Shown: positions 54,348 through 64,000 of the stretch, piece after piece
How the letters are laid out: every line of letters begins with the position of its first letter
How positions within the stretch are numbered: the first letter of the stretch is position 1
Origin: Paratinospora sagittata
Taxonomy: Eukaryota; Streptophyta; Magnoliopsida; Ranunculales; Menispermaceae
Direction of reading: 5' to 3'
DNA: 64,000 nucleotides
NCBI GenBank assembly: GCA_035771175.1
Contig: CM069607.1
Location: 12,520,501-12,584,500 of the forward strand
Program-made: the position numbers and the translations under genes
The notes under the pieces: generated by a model
Told to the model about the DNA's origin: nothing
What the model saw: the letters and a program-made list of their open reading frames with translations, nothing else
Database searches by the model: none

Positions 54348-56326
54348 AGGGTTTCTAGGTTTGATTGGTTCACCCATGTTCTTGTACATATATATAACCC
54401 TAATGTTGTCCACTTAAATTGATTAAATGGTAACTCTCAAATTGTCCATGACTTCCACTAATTTATATTTTAGTTTAGTTTTATTCTTTTGGTCGTTATT
54501 GATCATATACATATATACAAGCTCTTAAGTCTTAAACAGCGGGACCCATTAATTAATTGATAACTTGAACGGGCTTTAATTCCGGAAAAAATAAAAAAAC
54601 TAAAAGGAAAGTTAGCGGTTGTAACAGTAGTAGTAGTTATATAAAGCACTCACGTTGTTGTCGTTGGTCGTGACAATATAGAATTAACACTAGCTACACC
54701 TTTTGTTGCAATGGAATATCTGAAATGTGTAAATTAAACTAATAAAAGGTGGTCAAATATCCTTTTAAAAGCTTCAATCATGATTTCTTTAACGACATGG
54801 TTATGGTGATGTATCGTAATACTTACTACGCGTTTCTTCTTTCACTCACATCCATCAAACACAACATGCAAAACAAAACAAGAGCACCACACCACACGAC
54901 AAATGATACCTACCTTACTGAACTCCATTCAATTACATGACTTGTATTCATTTCTTTTGACCTACTTTTAACCCTCTGTTTTGTTTGCTTTCACATTTAT
55001 CCTTTTATTTGGATTCAAGTGATGCAAGAAAAAATGCATAAGAAATATTAATTAATTAATTAATTAGTTAAAAGTATGAATCTTGTTGATATGTGAATAG
55101 CTCTATTAACAATGTGCCACTTGGCAAAAATGTAGAGTACAAGTTGACATAAATGAATGACATAATATTATTTATCATGACCTTGGTTATTAATTAAATA
55201 ATTAATTAGCAGGCCTCAGCTTTCTTTACTAATATAAATAAAATTTTCATTATATATACGATAATATATATATATATGAATCACTGCTTTTTAATTACTA
55301 ATTCTGTATAATTTATAACCCCGTCAAAATCAAATATACTCAGTTGGGTCCGCTGAAAGATCCGATTAATAATAGGTCATTACCAGGATGGAATTCTAAG
55401 TGATCTAGAATAACATTTATTTATGTATACTATTTAATTATGTATATATCCCATGACTAAGAGTAAGAGCTGAGAATATATAATTAACAGTTCAAAATTG
55501 CTAAAGGATTAATACACTTGGGTCCAAGTCATTTAAGTCAACAAGGACTTGGACTCTATTGCTTCAAGTATAATTTAAAGCACATCATTAATATTAAAAT
55601 GAATACAATTAATAGATTACGCGTGGCAGAGGTATATCATAGATTCTACAAAATAGTTTCCATGGCAAAATGGTTGTGTGTTTCATGGACACAATCATAA
55701 TGCTTCTGTGGCGATGATATTAATGGTGATCATGATGAATTTTTTTATAAATATATGTATATATATGTGTGTGTGTGTAATATTAATTAATTAATTAGTT
55801 ATTTTATTTTTTCTGTTCCTTGATATTTATACTTTCTTGCAAATGGCTCATGGGTTGTTGTGGTAAAGCGGTTACGATCGATATTGTTTTACCATATTAA
55901 TTATATCCTACACACATCATTGACCATACAAGAAAGTGTTGAATGATGAAATATATATAATTGTGTTACGTATCAAATACGAAAAGAAGTCACTAATTAA
56001 TTAAGTAATCCATTGATATTTGCATATATTTTGACCGATTAGTTTGAACGAAAGTTCCTTAATGATTTTGTTAGTCTCGCTGCACGAAGAGATCTAATGG
56101 CTTATTGGTTAATTAATTTCTTTTGTTAATGCTAATATATATTAGAATATTGGAGAAAAAAAATTGTATGTAACCCTAGATTAATTATGTCACTTTTTAA
56201 ATGGAGACATGGGCTCATTAAAAAAGCTAGCTTAAAAACAAAGTTACATGTTAATTAGCTATATATATATATATTGTAATTATAGAACCGAAAACAAGTA
56301 AAAGATAGGACATAATCTTAAGAGAA
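54348..56326. other. Intergenic, nothing recognised
   Basis: AT-rich, with short (AT)n and (AATT)n runs (for example 55050-55070, 55785-55800). No gene or element could be supported. Confidence 0.5.
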
Positions 56327-56490
56327 ATGCTAATGATCTAACTGCAAAATAATGCAACTATATATTCATGTCCATTGGATGTGTGTGGTTTATACATCTC
56401 GAGGTGTGTAATGTAATAAATGATCTAATGGACATGAATATGTAGTTGCATTATAATTACATTAGTTTGCAGTTAGATTAACATTCCCCT
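56327..56490. mobile_element. Short hairpin MITE
   Basis: About 160 bp forming an imperfect hairpin. The left arm has ATCTAACTGCAAA, TAATGCAACTATATATTCAT and GTCCATTGGA. The right arm has the complement in reverse (CTAATGGACATGAATATGTA, GTTGCATTATAA, TTTGCAGTTAGATTAACATT). The loop contains a TCTCGAGG-like sequence. No clear TSD was seen. Confidence 0.7.
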
Positions 56491-56879
56491 AATCTTAAAC
56501 GAAAACTCAGAAAATTATTTTTATCTTAAAAATCCTTTTTCAAATTAAATTAGCTGAATATGTTATTTGGGCTTTCAATCTAAATCACAAATCAAATGCA
56601 GACCACACAACTCTCATTGTACATCCTTTGGTAGAGCTTTTAAAAAAGTACTTTAGAAAAATTAGTTTGAATTTGATTCAACAACTCTTTTTGGTTCAAA
56701 AGCAGTTTGCAACTACTTTACCAAATAAGACTACAAACTGTAACTGGATTAAGCCGGGAAATGTATGTTATCAGCTCTCTATTAGACAGTTTGGGTTAGT
56801 TACTTGCTCCTAATATTTGGTTTAGGGTTTGAGAGAGCAAAAACATGAGTCGAGCCAATTATGTAGTTTATATATGATA

Positions 56880-56922
<43 letters not shown>

Positions 56923-58200
56923 CTTCTCTTATGGATAATTCTGTTAATTGCTGAAACACTTGGATTTTATATATTAAACTTCTTAAACAAATTAAGGGAC
57001 TAATGCATGCATGGGGCCTATCATTTGATTAGTAGAAAGTTCACATTATTTAAAATTGAAAAACACTTGGGACTTTATAACTCTCTAAGCTTTATATATA
57101 TATATATATATATATATACGCTGAATGCAAAGAGAAAAATAGGCAGCGGCCGGCCTGCTATATATAAGAAATGAAACTCTGATCCCCGTATTGTGGTTAC
57201 ACGTCACTCTATATATCACACTATATAACTGTCAACTTGCGTTGGCTATAATCTAGGAAGCTTCATATATACATTTTGCAAGTTGCAGGCTGTGGAACCA
57301 ATGGTATTTTATATTACTCATACACCTGAAATTAAGCTGTATACAGTACTCCTACTTAATTTTCTGTTCCTCATACAAAATGATATAATAATGCAAAAAG
57401 GGGACATACATTTTACACACACACACATTTTAGATGTATTATAAGAAAACTATAAGAAAATACATTTTATTATACTTATGTTGCACCTTCAAATTAAGGT
57501 TCCAATTAATAAATGCAAGAATATTTATTATTATATATGGTGCATGCACACAAGCTCAATCCAAGATGATTTCTTTATACATAGCTGTGGATATATGCAT
57601 ATATATATATGACCCACAAAACTAATTTAACTAAAACTATTATCTATTAATTTTGTTTAAATACTTGTTCAGAAGTTGTTGAGCAGTGACAAAGACTTGT
57701 GATACATATTTATATATAGTTCAATTTCATGAGATTCAACATAATATTAATTTAGTTCCAAATAAATTAAACCAATTTTGAATAGCTAGCTAGCTAGCGC
57801 ATTCCTTGCCGGAAGTAGTGGATTCTAATTCACCACTTGCTATCTTAGGGTGTGAAATGTTAATTCTCGGGCCGAGTAATATATTCAAGATCTTTGAGAC
57901 TTATAATTATATTATATACACATATATAAAATCTAAATATATATTATATATGACCTTCTTGTCTGAGACATGGAGAGACACGTAAAGAAACCTGTCTGAA
58001 AGCAACAAGAGCTCAAAGAGGAAGCAAATCAAAGACACAGATTATGATTAAAAAATTAGGGCAATAAGAATGGACCCATTTACTTAGCCGGCTGAAGGAA
58101 TAGCTCTAATAAACAAACGTCAAAACCGTGTCTTCCTCGAGACACCTTCACTGCAGACACAATGACAATGCCTATGTCGTTTACTTGTCTCTTTCTTCAC
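56491..58200. other. Upstream region of the zinc-finger gene
   Basis: AT-rich, with (AT)n runs at 56885-56921 and 57092-57118 and smaller ones at 57597-57610. No gene is seen. It probably holds distal regulatory sequence, but no specific site could be assigned. Confidence 0.5.
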
Positions 58201-58222
58201 AACCTTCACACTTTCTCCCTTC

Positions 58223-58229
58223 TATAAGA
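58223..58229 (+). promoter_or_regulatory. TATA box of the zinc-finger gene
   Basis: TATAAGA sits about 146 bp before the ATG and is surrounded by CT-rich sequence (CTTTCTCCCTTC, CCTTCTTCACC), typical of plant core promoters. It implies a leader of roughly 110 bp. Confidence 0.6.
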
Positions 58230-58368
58230 CCCTTCTTCACCACTATTACCCTTCTCTCCATTCCCTAATTTTCGATCTCACCGTAAAAATATATTGATCA
58301 TATATACATACACATACAAATCTTTCAAGTCTATATAGCTGCTACCTGAGATACACTTAATTGGAATC

Positions 58369-58977
58369 ATGGAATATGAAGATTCAAAGACCTCAAGTGA
58401 TGAAAGTGATAAGCAAGAGCTAGTCGTGAATGACGATGTGGGAATCGGGCGTTCCTACGAATGCGTGTTCTGCAAAAGAGGCTTCACTACTGCACAAGCC
58501 CTAGGTGGGCACATGAACATTCATAGAAGAGATAGAGCAAGGAACAAGCAGCCTGCAATTAATACTGCTTCTTCAATCTTGAATAGTCATCAATTACCAG
58601 TGGAGGAGTATGGAAGATCTGCAGGGTTTCTTCATTCAATTTCAAGTCAATCTTCATTTTATTCTCCTTCCATGGAAACACATAAGAATTATCATCATCA
58701 TCATCATCATCAAATGTATGTTGCTCGCCCTATATCTTCAACTGGAAATCATCACAATCGTTGCTATATTAATTCTGATGATCATGATCATGATCAATCT
58801 CTACACTTTCAAAAGCCACCCCCTTTCAGTTTATTTCATGAAGATAATTGGAGCACAAGTTTGAGCTTGCAAATCGGTAGTACTCCTACTTACTTAGAGG
58901 ATAAGCAAGAAGGGAGGAAGGAATTTAACAAAGAAGATGAACTGGATTTAGAGCTTCGACTTGGTCATGATCCATAA
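58369..58977 (+). CDS. Single C2H2 zinc-finger repressor, SUPERMAN/TAC1-like
   Basis: A 202-residue, intronless, intact protein. One plant-type zinc finger lies at residues 31-51 (C31-x2-C34-x12-H47-x3-H51) with the QALGGH signature at 42-47 and RRDRAR after it; the Gln-Ala-Leu helix contacts DNA. The finger [20 protein letters not shown] closely resembles TELOMERASE ACTIVATOR1 and SUPERMAN relatives. The C-terminus ends LDLELRL (192-198), an EAR motif that recruits TOPLESS-type corepressors. The N-terminus is acidic and Ser-rich, and the middle has a His run (about 109-114) from a CAT repeat. It acts in the nucleus, and members control flower or shoot development or hormone responses. The exact orthologue is not determined. 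The start is the first ATG after the leader. Confidence 0.95.
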   Translation: MEYEDSKTSSDESDKQELVVNDDVGIGRSYECVFCKRGFTTAQALGGHMNIHRRDRARNKQPAINTASSILNSHQLPVEEYGRSAGFLHSISSQSSFYSPSMETHKNYHHHHHHQMYVARPISSTGNHHNRCYINSDDHDHDQSLHFQKPPPFSLFHEDNWSTSLSLQIGSTPTYLEDKQEGRKEFNKEDELDLELRLGHDP

Positions 58978-60392
58978 TACACTCCTATTAATTAAATATA
59001 TTATCATACTATGCTTTGATTAATAATATTGGTGGGTTTTGTTGTAAAAAATATTATTATTACTATTAATTTTTTTTATCAGGTTTGGAATTTTTTTATA
59101 CACCTGTGATTGTATAGGTATGTTTTAGATTACATATATATATTATCCCTATGAAGTTTATACTCATGAAAAGAACAAAGAATTGAAGATCTATTGATTC
59201 AATCACTTGGAAGGAAGAAGATGAATTACAAACGATGGAATTGATCAGAGTCCCTTGTTTCAATCTCTTGAGGTACTTTGATTTCTCACCTTTAATTTAG
59301 TTCAATGAAATGTTTCAACCTTTTGAGGTAGCTAATTACATCGATCTAAATGAGGATCGGAAGTTTATTGCTGTTTTAACAACAGCTAGAAGACTTTTTT
59401 TCTAGATCAATTGAAATCAAGCCCTTAGTTATGCGTGTGAGAGTATTGTTTTCTTATAACAATTATGCTGTGTAACCACATCAGTAAATGCCTGGAGAAG
59501 ATCATGAGAAAGATGAAATTAGTAGATGTGCTTAGTTCTTGAATTCAATTAGCTAGGTTAAAATACTATTGGGAAGCCTCACGCATAAGGCTTCAGATAA
59601 TGTTGAAACACCATGTTTCCAACAAATCTGGGTGAAGTACTGTATAAAGTTATACATATCAATTGCCTATTTACACTACTATATAGACATCATAAGGCAT
59701 GCACAACCATGTTAATTATTAACTACTATTATTAAAGATGTCCTTGTTAGTTTCCTTATGCATGTTAGGCACATTAAGCATGCACATATGTCCTATGCAT
59801 ACCAAAGCTATGTAGCATGATCAGGTAGAAATCCATAGTAGCAATAGTATTCAGTAGTTCTTTTTCTCGACAGTGAATCCTATTCCATTTTAATGCTTAA
59901 TTAATTAGCCATTGTCCATGAAAGAGGGGGGGAAAAAACTCACTTCTTTATCTGAGCAATGAGTGTGCTCTTTGATTGTCGTAAAGCATGGGCAAGCAGT
60001 ACTCTTGCTTTCCAAATTATCTATTTCAAGAGCATATAGCATATGTATAAAGATTGTGAAATAAAAGCTTTTGTACAACAATGAAAGTTTCCTTGGTTGC
60101 ATTGGGGTTAAGTCTATCCCATTTTTCATCAAAAAAAAAAAAAAGTCTATCATATTGTCTTATTTTTCTCATTTCTGCTTTTAGTTACAATTATTGTAAA
60201 TATATACTTGTCATCTACATTTTTGTTGAATGCATAGATGGTTCCATTTGCTGGAGTTGGTCATTTTGTCCTACATATAAGCAACCTTTTACTTCTATTT
60301 GTTGTTGAAAGCAATCAAAGTTTTCACCATGAAAATTTTCTAATAGCACATAGCTGAAAGCTAATCCTGATCAAACTCTACTCTTTTGTTAG
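58978..60392. other. Downstream of the zinc-finger gene, nothing firm
   Basis: This should contain the 3' UTR (AATAAT-rich within 60 bp of the stop). The rest is AT-rich and shows no supported gene or element. Confidence 0.5.
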
Positions 60393-60575
60393 GCTGAAGA
60401 AGAAAAGGGCTTCTTGTTCAATGAATTGGTGTCAAGGAACAAAGCTCGGGCAGTATGCATTGCGCTTTCTGCATGGTTCTTAAGAGTAGTGGTATATACT
60501 ACAAGTGGGAGAATTTTGTATTGGACACTAAGATCAAAGTTTGTGGCATTGAATCATGCACATTCGGATTCATGA
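60393..60575 (+). pseudogene. Possible orphan exon, family not recognised
   Basis: Preceded by an acceptor-like CTACTCTTTTGTTAG, 60 codons are open to TGA at 60573-60575. They start AEEEKGFLFNELVSRNKARA and VCIALSAWFLRVV. The first 35 residues look protein-like. The last part overlaps a 41-bp tandem duplication, so the true exon may end earlier. I do not recognise it. Confidence 0.25.
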
Positions 60576-60620
60576 CAAGGTTTGTGGCATTGAATCCTGC
60601 ATATTCGGATTCATGACAAA
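60539..60620. repeat. 41-bp tandem duplication
   Basis: Two adjacent copies (60539-60579, 60580-60620) of GTTTGTGGCATTGAATC followed by ATTCGGATTCATGACAA. Confidence 0.9.
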
Positions 60621-60821
60621 GTTTTTAGTGTGATTTACTTAGTAATTAAGTTACTGATCTTTGTTAATAATCATATTAATTTGATTGATAACTTTCTTTT
60701 GGAGAGTATATAAATGTTTGTCTTTTGAATCTTCATATCTTTTGCAAATGCTTGGACCATGGCAGTATACAATTGTTTTCTTTTTTATTCTTAAACCTCA
60801 AATTAGTTAGGCCATAGAAAA

Positions 60822-60822
<1 letters not shown>

Positions 60823-60873
<51 letters not shown>
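60823..60873. repeat. (CT)n(AT)n microsatellite
   Basis: About 12 CT units are followed by about 12 TA units. Confidence 0.9.
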
Positions 60874-60878
<5 letters not shown>

Positions 60879-60984
60879 CAAAATATGTTATCGGTTATTT
60901 GTATAATACTTGCATTCTATATGATAATATATGTGTTGCACTAGTCTTTCATCAATACAAGAGCACATTTTATAAAGTAAATAT

Positions 60985-62314
60985 TGTTGGCCCAGATTTG
61001 AGTCCAAGAGGGGGAGGGTGAATTGGCCTTAATGCAAGATTTTAAAACCTTTCACAAAAATAAAATTTAAATTGTAGGAAAGAAAGAAAAATGACACAGA
61101 ATTTTTACATGGTTTGGCTTGCTTTAAGTCTACGTCCACGACTTGAACTCCCTGTCTAAGATTCTTCAAAACGCACTATATGTTAAAGGGTGAGGATAAA
61201 ATTAATTACACTTCTCAACTTTTAGGTGTGAGAGACCTTTACAATCACTCATGTTCTCTAAACAGAGAACTTCCTATTGACTGACAAATACAATAGAATA
61301 AAAGAATGAGGATACTCTTACCAAGTAAACCTTAAAACACTTACAATAAAGCTCTAAATGCTCTTCTAGGATGGCCATTAAGTATGATGAAAATGATGCA
61401 CAGATGAAACGAGAGGAGAACTTGACTTTGGGTTCTTGAAATATTTGAAAAGAAGCTTTTGATCCAAATACAAACTCAAAGTACTATTGAAATCAAGCAA
61501 TGAGAAGTATTAAGCTTACAAAACTCAGAGAAAGACTTAGAGAAATTTCGAATCCTGCTTAAGTTGTTCTCTCTAACAGTCATATATGGGTTTATATATG
61601 TTCTCACCAGAGAACCAAGGTTAGGGTTTTAATTTTCCAAAAATCCTAAATTTTGAAACTCAAATTTGAATCAAATGGCTTAATTCTTACGTGAAAGTAT
61701 GGGTAGACAATTCTGTTGTAAAACTTGAACAATGTAGTGAAGCACCAAAGAGGAAATGAGATCAGGAAGGTCGTTTCGAAACCTAGAAAAAGTCGGTTTG
61801 CTTTGACATAGGGACCAACACGTTGGTGCTCTCTACTAAAGCGTTGGTCTCAGAAAACCCAAGAGCAATGATTTTGGATCTAGGCACTATACTTGCGCAC
61901 TGGTCTCAATGGCCGAGACCATAACCATATTTTTTAAGCTTTGACTAGTGCGCTGGAGCACTCTCCTGGCATGCTGGTTTAAATTTTAGGAACTCCTAGA
62001 TTTTTCTACGCTAAGCTAGCACGCTAGTGAATTGTACTAGAGCTTTGGTCACTGTTTCAGAAACCAGACTTAAGTGAACCACTCCACTAGCGTGTTGTAG
62101 CACTGTGCAAGCGTGCTGGTTGGACCAAGAACACTTAAAAGTGATTTTTCTCATTGAAATCAACACTTAAAACAATTAAACACTTAAAAAAGTCTTGAAT
62201 GATTTGAAAATACTTAAATGACATGAACAAAGGTTCAAAACATATTCAAATCAATTTTTATGAAATTTGCAAAATCGGTGAAAATCTTTGAATAACTAAA
62301 AACATGAGTGTGCA
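60985..62314 (-). mobile_element. Copia (SIRE/Maximus-like) LTR, minus orientation
   Basis: The left end TGTTGGCCCAGATTTGAG, then AGAGGGGGAGGGTGAATTGG, is the reverse of a copia LTR 3' end (CCAATTCACCCTCCCCCTCT). The following 1.3 kb resembles the leader and promoter part of such LTRs. The right edge is set by the start of the gypsy LTR and is uncertain. No internal genes are attached. Confidence 0.55.
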
Positions 62315-62337
62315 TGTAATACCTGGATTGCACCAAA

Positions 62338-62338
<1 letters not shown>

Positions 62339-62384
<46 letters not shown>
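62339..62384. repeat. (AAT)n microsatellite
   Basis: About 15 AAT/TAA units inside the gypsy LTR. Confidence 0.92.
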
Positions 62385-62477
62385 TATATGCCCTCATATG
62401 GGGCACCTCAAAAGGGCCCCCATATGGAGGTACCTTCAAAAGGGCACCCTTGTGGGGGAGCCCTTATTTGGGGCCCC

Positions 62478-62487
62478 TATAAAAAGG
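62478..62487 (+). promoter_or_regulatory. TATA box of the gypsy LTR
   Basis: TATAAAAAGG lies between GGGGCCCC and a CT-rich leader, about 160 bp into the LTR. It is the likely start site for element transcription. Confidence 0.6.
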
Positions 62488-63873
62488 GGTCCCCTCCCCT
62501 CATTCTTCTCACCACACTCTTTCTTGCTCCTCCCCTCACTTGGAGATTTCTCTCCCTTCTTTAAGATTTTCTTTCTCCTCTTGAGATTCTTTCTTCCTTT
62601 GAGATTCTCTTGGAAACCTTCCATCCTTGCCGTGCGGAGCTACTGTCTTCGGAAGGAATCACCAGCTTTGGAAAGCGTACAAGTTGAAGGTGGGAAACCA
62701 AACTTAGGTTTGCGTGTATTATTTATTTTTATAAAGTTTTCATACACGTATCATATTATTTGATATACATGCATAATCTCAATTCATACATATATCATGT
62801 TATTTGATATACATATGTTTTTTCAATTATATTATCAATGTTAAGATTATGCCATATTGTACCTTGACATTTTGACTGTATATCGTCATACTGCTGGATT
62901 AGCAATTAATTCTATTAGCCAGACTTAGTCTTATCTATAGTACCATTGAATTGTGAACGGGAGGCAGTGGTGCTGTTCTAGAAGACTTGGTGTTTAAACA
63001 TGTCCATTGTGACCCGCCTCTCAGCCTGGGGACTGATCTGGTTAATTCTATCGAAAGCTAGCCTAAAAGATGTAAAGTCCACATGCCTGTCCTTTGGACT
63101 CAAGAGCTGCCGCACGTGCAGTAGGCGTGATGAAGGAATACAATGGTCAAGGATAGAGACTACCCCGATATACGTACATGTCTACATGCACATGCATAGC
63201 ATATCGGTAGTCACGTAACCACCTAGGGATGTGAGAAGTGCTGGCCCAATTAATTAGTGGCGCGGAATGCCTTGACTTAGTTAACCTCATGCGGTATATG
63301 TCCACTGGAAGGACATGTACGGACCGGGTTACATATGTTCCCTGACAAGGGACGTACAATGAGAATCTGGGTTGAACACCAGGAGAGGGACATTGTACGT
63401 GAATCAAGGATAGTAGCAGGCCTTAAACTTCCTCGTGACAGTGTTTTACGTGTCTACCCATTCATGCATTTATATGATAGATGATGATTGTATTGTTTAT
63501 TTTATGATTATGATTATGATGAACTCGTTATAAATTGACATAATCCACTAAATATCTACCTTTCCCACTGAGCGATGGCTCATTCCGTTGTTACCATTTA
63601 CAGGAGCTTGAGGCGGTCTGGATGAGGGTTGCATGGGCCCTAGTTTTGTGTATACCTTAACTAATTGTTATATTAGTTAGGATGATTTGGGAGTGTTCCC
63701 GTAAGTGGCAGTCTTCATAATGCCCGTTTTGTACTCAACTTCTATATAATAAATGAAAAGAATTTTTGTTGCATTGTGTTCCTGTGTATTATGTATTCTG
63801 TTGTGACTGCTTGCATTTCATCTGTGTGAGTTCTGTTGGTCTAGAAGGGACCTCGGCGGGGTGTGACAGTTAA

Positions 63874-63884
63874 TGGTATCAGAG
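63874..63884 (+). other. Primer binding site (initiator Met-tRNA)
   Basis: TGGTATCAGAG, five bases after the LTR end at 63868. Confidence 0.85.
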
Positions 63885-63963
63885 AACGCACGGTTCATTG
63901 CCCGTCCAGACCTAGTGTGCCTTAGAGTCGCTGAATGGGTCACATAAGCTTTAAGAAATGTAA

Positions 63964-64000
63964 TGTAACACCCCGTAGTTTTAATTAAATACATACGTTA
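63964..64000 (+). mobile_element. Start of another gypsy LTR, runs off the window
   Basis: TGTAACACCCCGTAG begins 80 bp after the PBS of the preceding element. It has the same terminus as the other chromovirus LTRs and suggests a further insertion nested in that element's leader. Confidence 0.6.

Larger units (their letters stand above)
62315..63868 (+). mobile_element. Gypsy 5' LTR (1554 bp)
   Basis: It runs from TGTAATACC to GGGGTGTGACA and is followed five bases later by a Met-tRNA PBS. It includes an (AAT)n microsatellite (62339-62384), a TATA box (62478) and a CT-rich transcribed leader. The end-sequence style matches the other chromovirus LTRs in the window. The internal region would continue beyond the right edge. 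Confidence 0.8.

Noticed and set aside
55855..55900. tRNA-like text (GTGGTAAAGCGGTTA)
   Set aside because: No acceptor stem, anticodon arm or B box could be assembled around it.
58610..58864. 84-codon ORF overlapping the zinc-finger gene
   Set aside because: It is an out-of-frame shadow of the intact gene; its Ile/Met runs come from the CAT repeat.

Overview
The window is nuclear DNA from a flowering plant with a repeat-rich genome. It is AT-rich, its host genes are plant families (a SUPERMAN/TAC1-type zinc finger and a conserved plant protein), and its mobile elements are plant types: L1 and RTE LINEs, Ty1/copia elements primed by initiator Met-tRNA, Ty3/gypsy chromoviruses, hAT, Tourist and Mutator-like elements, and a tRNA-derived SINE. 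The sequence does not identify the species.

Host genes are few. (1) A minus-strand gene starts with an ATG at 30281. Four coding exons can be followed with matching splice sites and phases (30281-30211, 30113-30079, 11752-11561, 11356-11306), giving 116 residues. The gene then leaves the window on the left. Its second intron is 18.3 kb and its fourth is more than 11.3 kb. Almost everything from position 1 to 30078 is therefore mobile DNA lying inside its introns. (2) An intact single-exon C2H2 zinc-finger repressor gene lies at 58369-58977 on the plus strand, with a TATA box and a C-terminal EAR motif. Two short exon-like pieces (54146-54347 and 60393-60575) may be remnants of other genes.

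Layout. 1-7423: an L1-type LINE split by a 2.0-kb insertion (E1, with an 88-90 bp minisatellite and a 29-bp palindrome) and by a 727-bp hAT element. 7424-8394: a copia LTR. 9225-11168: an RTE fragment and two head-to-head copies of a hAT-like family with TIR CAGTGTTTTCAAGGC. 13070-16738: a third, older copy of that family split by an RTE LINE. 16978-18390: a Tourist MITE and E2. 19966-24122: a copia element with its TSD and no gag. 25093-27910: E3, a fourth hAT-like copy, a SINE and a MITE. 30604-32952: a Mutator-like foldback element built of alternating inverted repeats, about 320 bp upstream of the first gene's start codon. 34967-54087: a nest of gypsy chromoviruses, a solo LTR with perfect TSD, tail-to-tail inverted LTRs, and a deleted copia element inside another LTR. 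54088-60980: the gene-containing, repeat-poor part. 60985-64000: a copia LTR, then a gypsy LTR with PBS, interrupted by the start of yet another LTR.

No bacterial-type systems, CRISPR arrays, rRNA or intact tRNA genes were seen. The most unusual structures are the foldback element beside the promoter of gene 1, the unnamed E family (three copies), and the very large, element-filled introns of a gene encoding a small protein.
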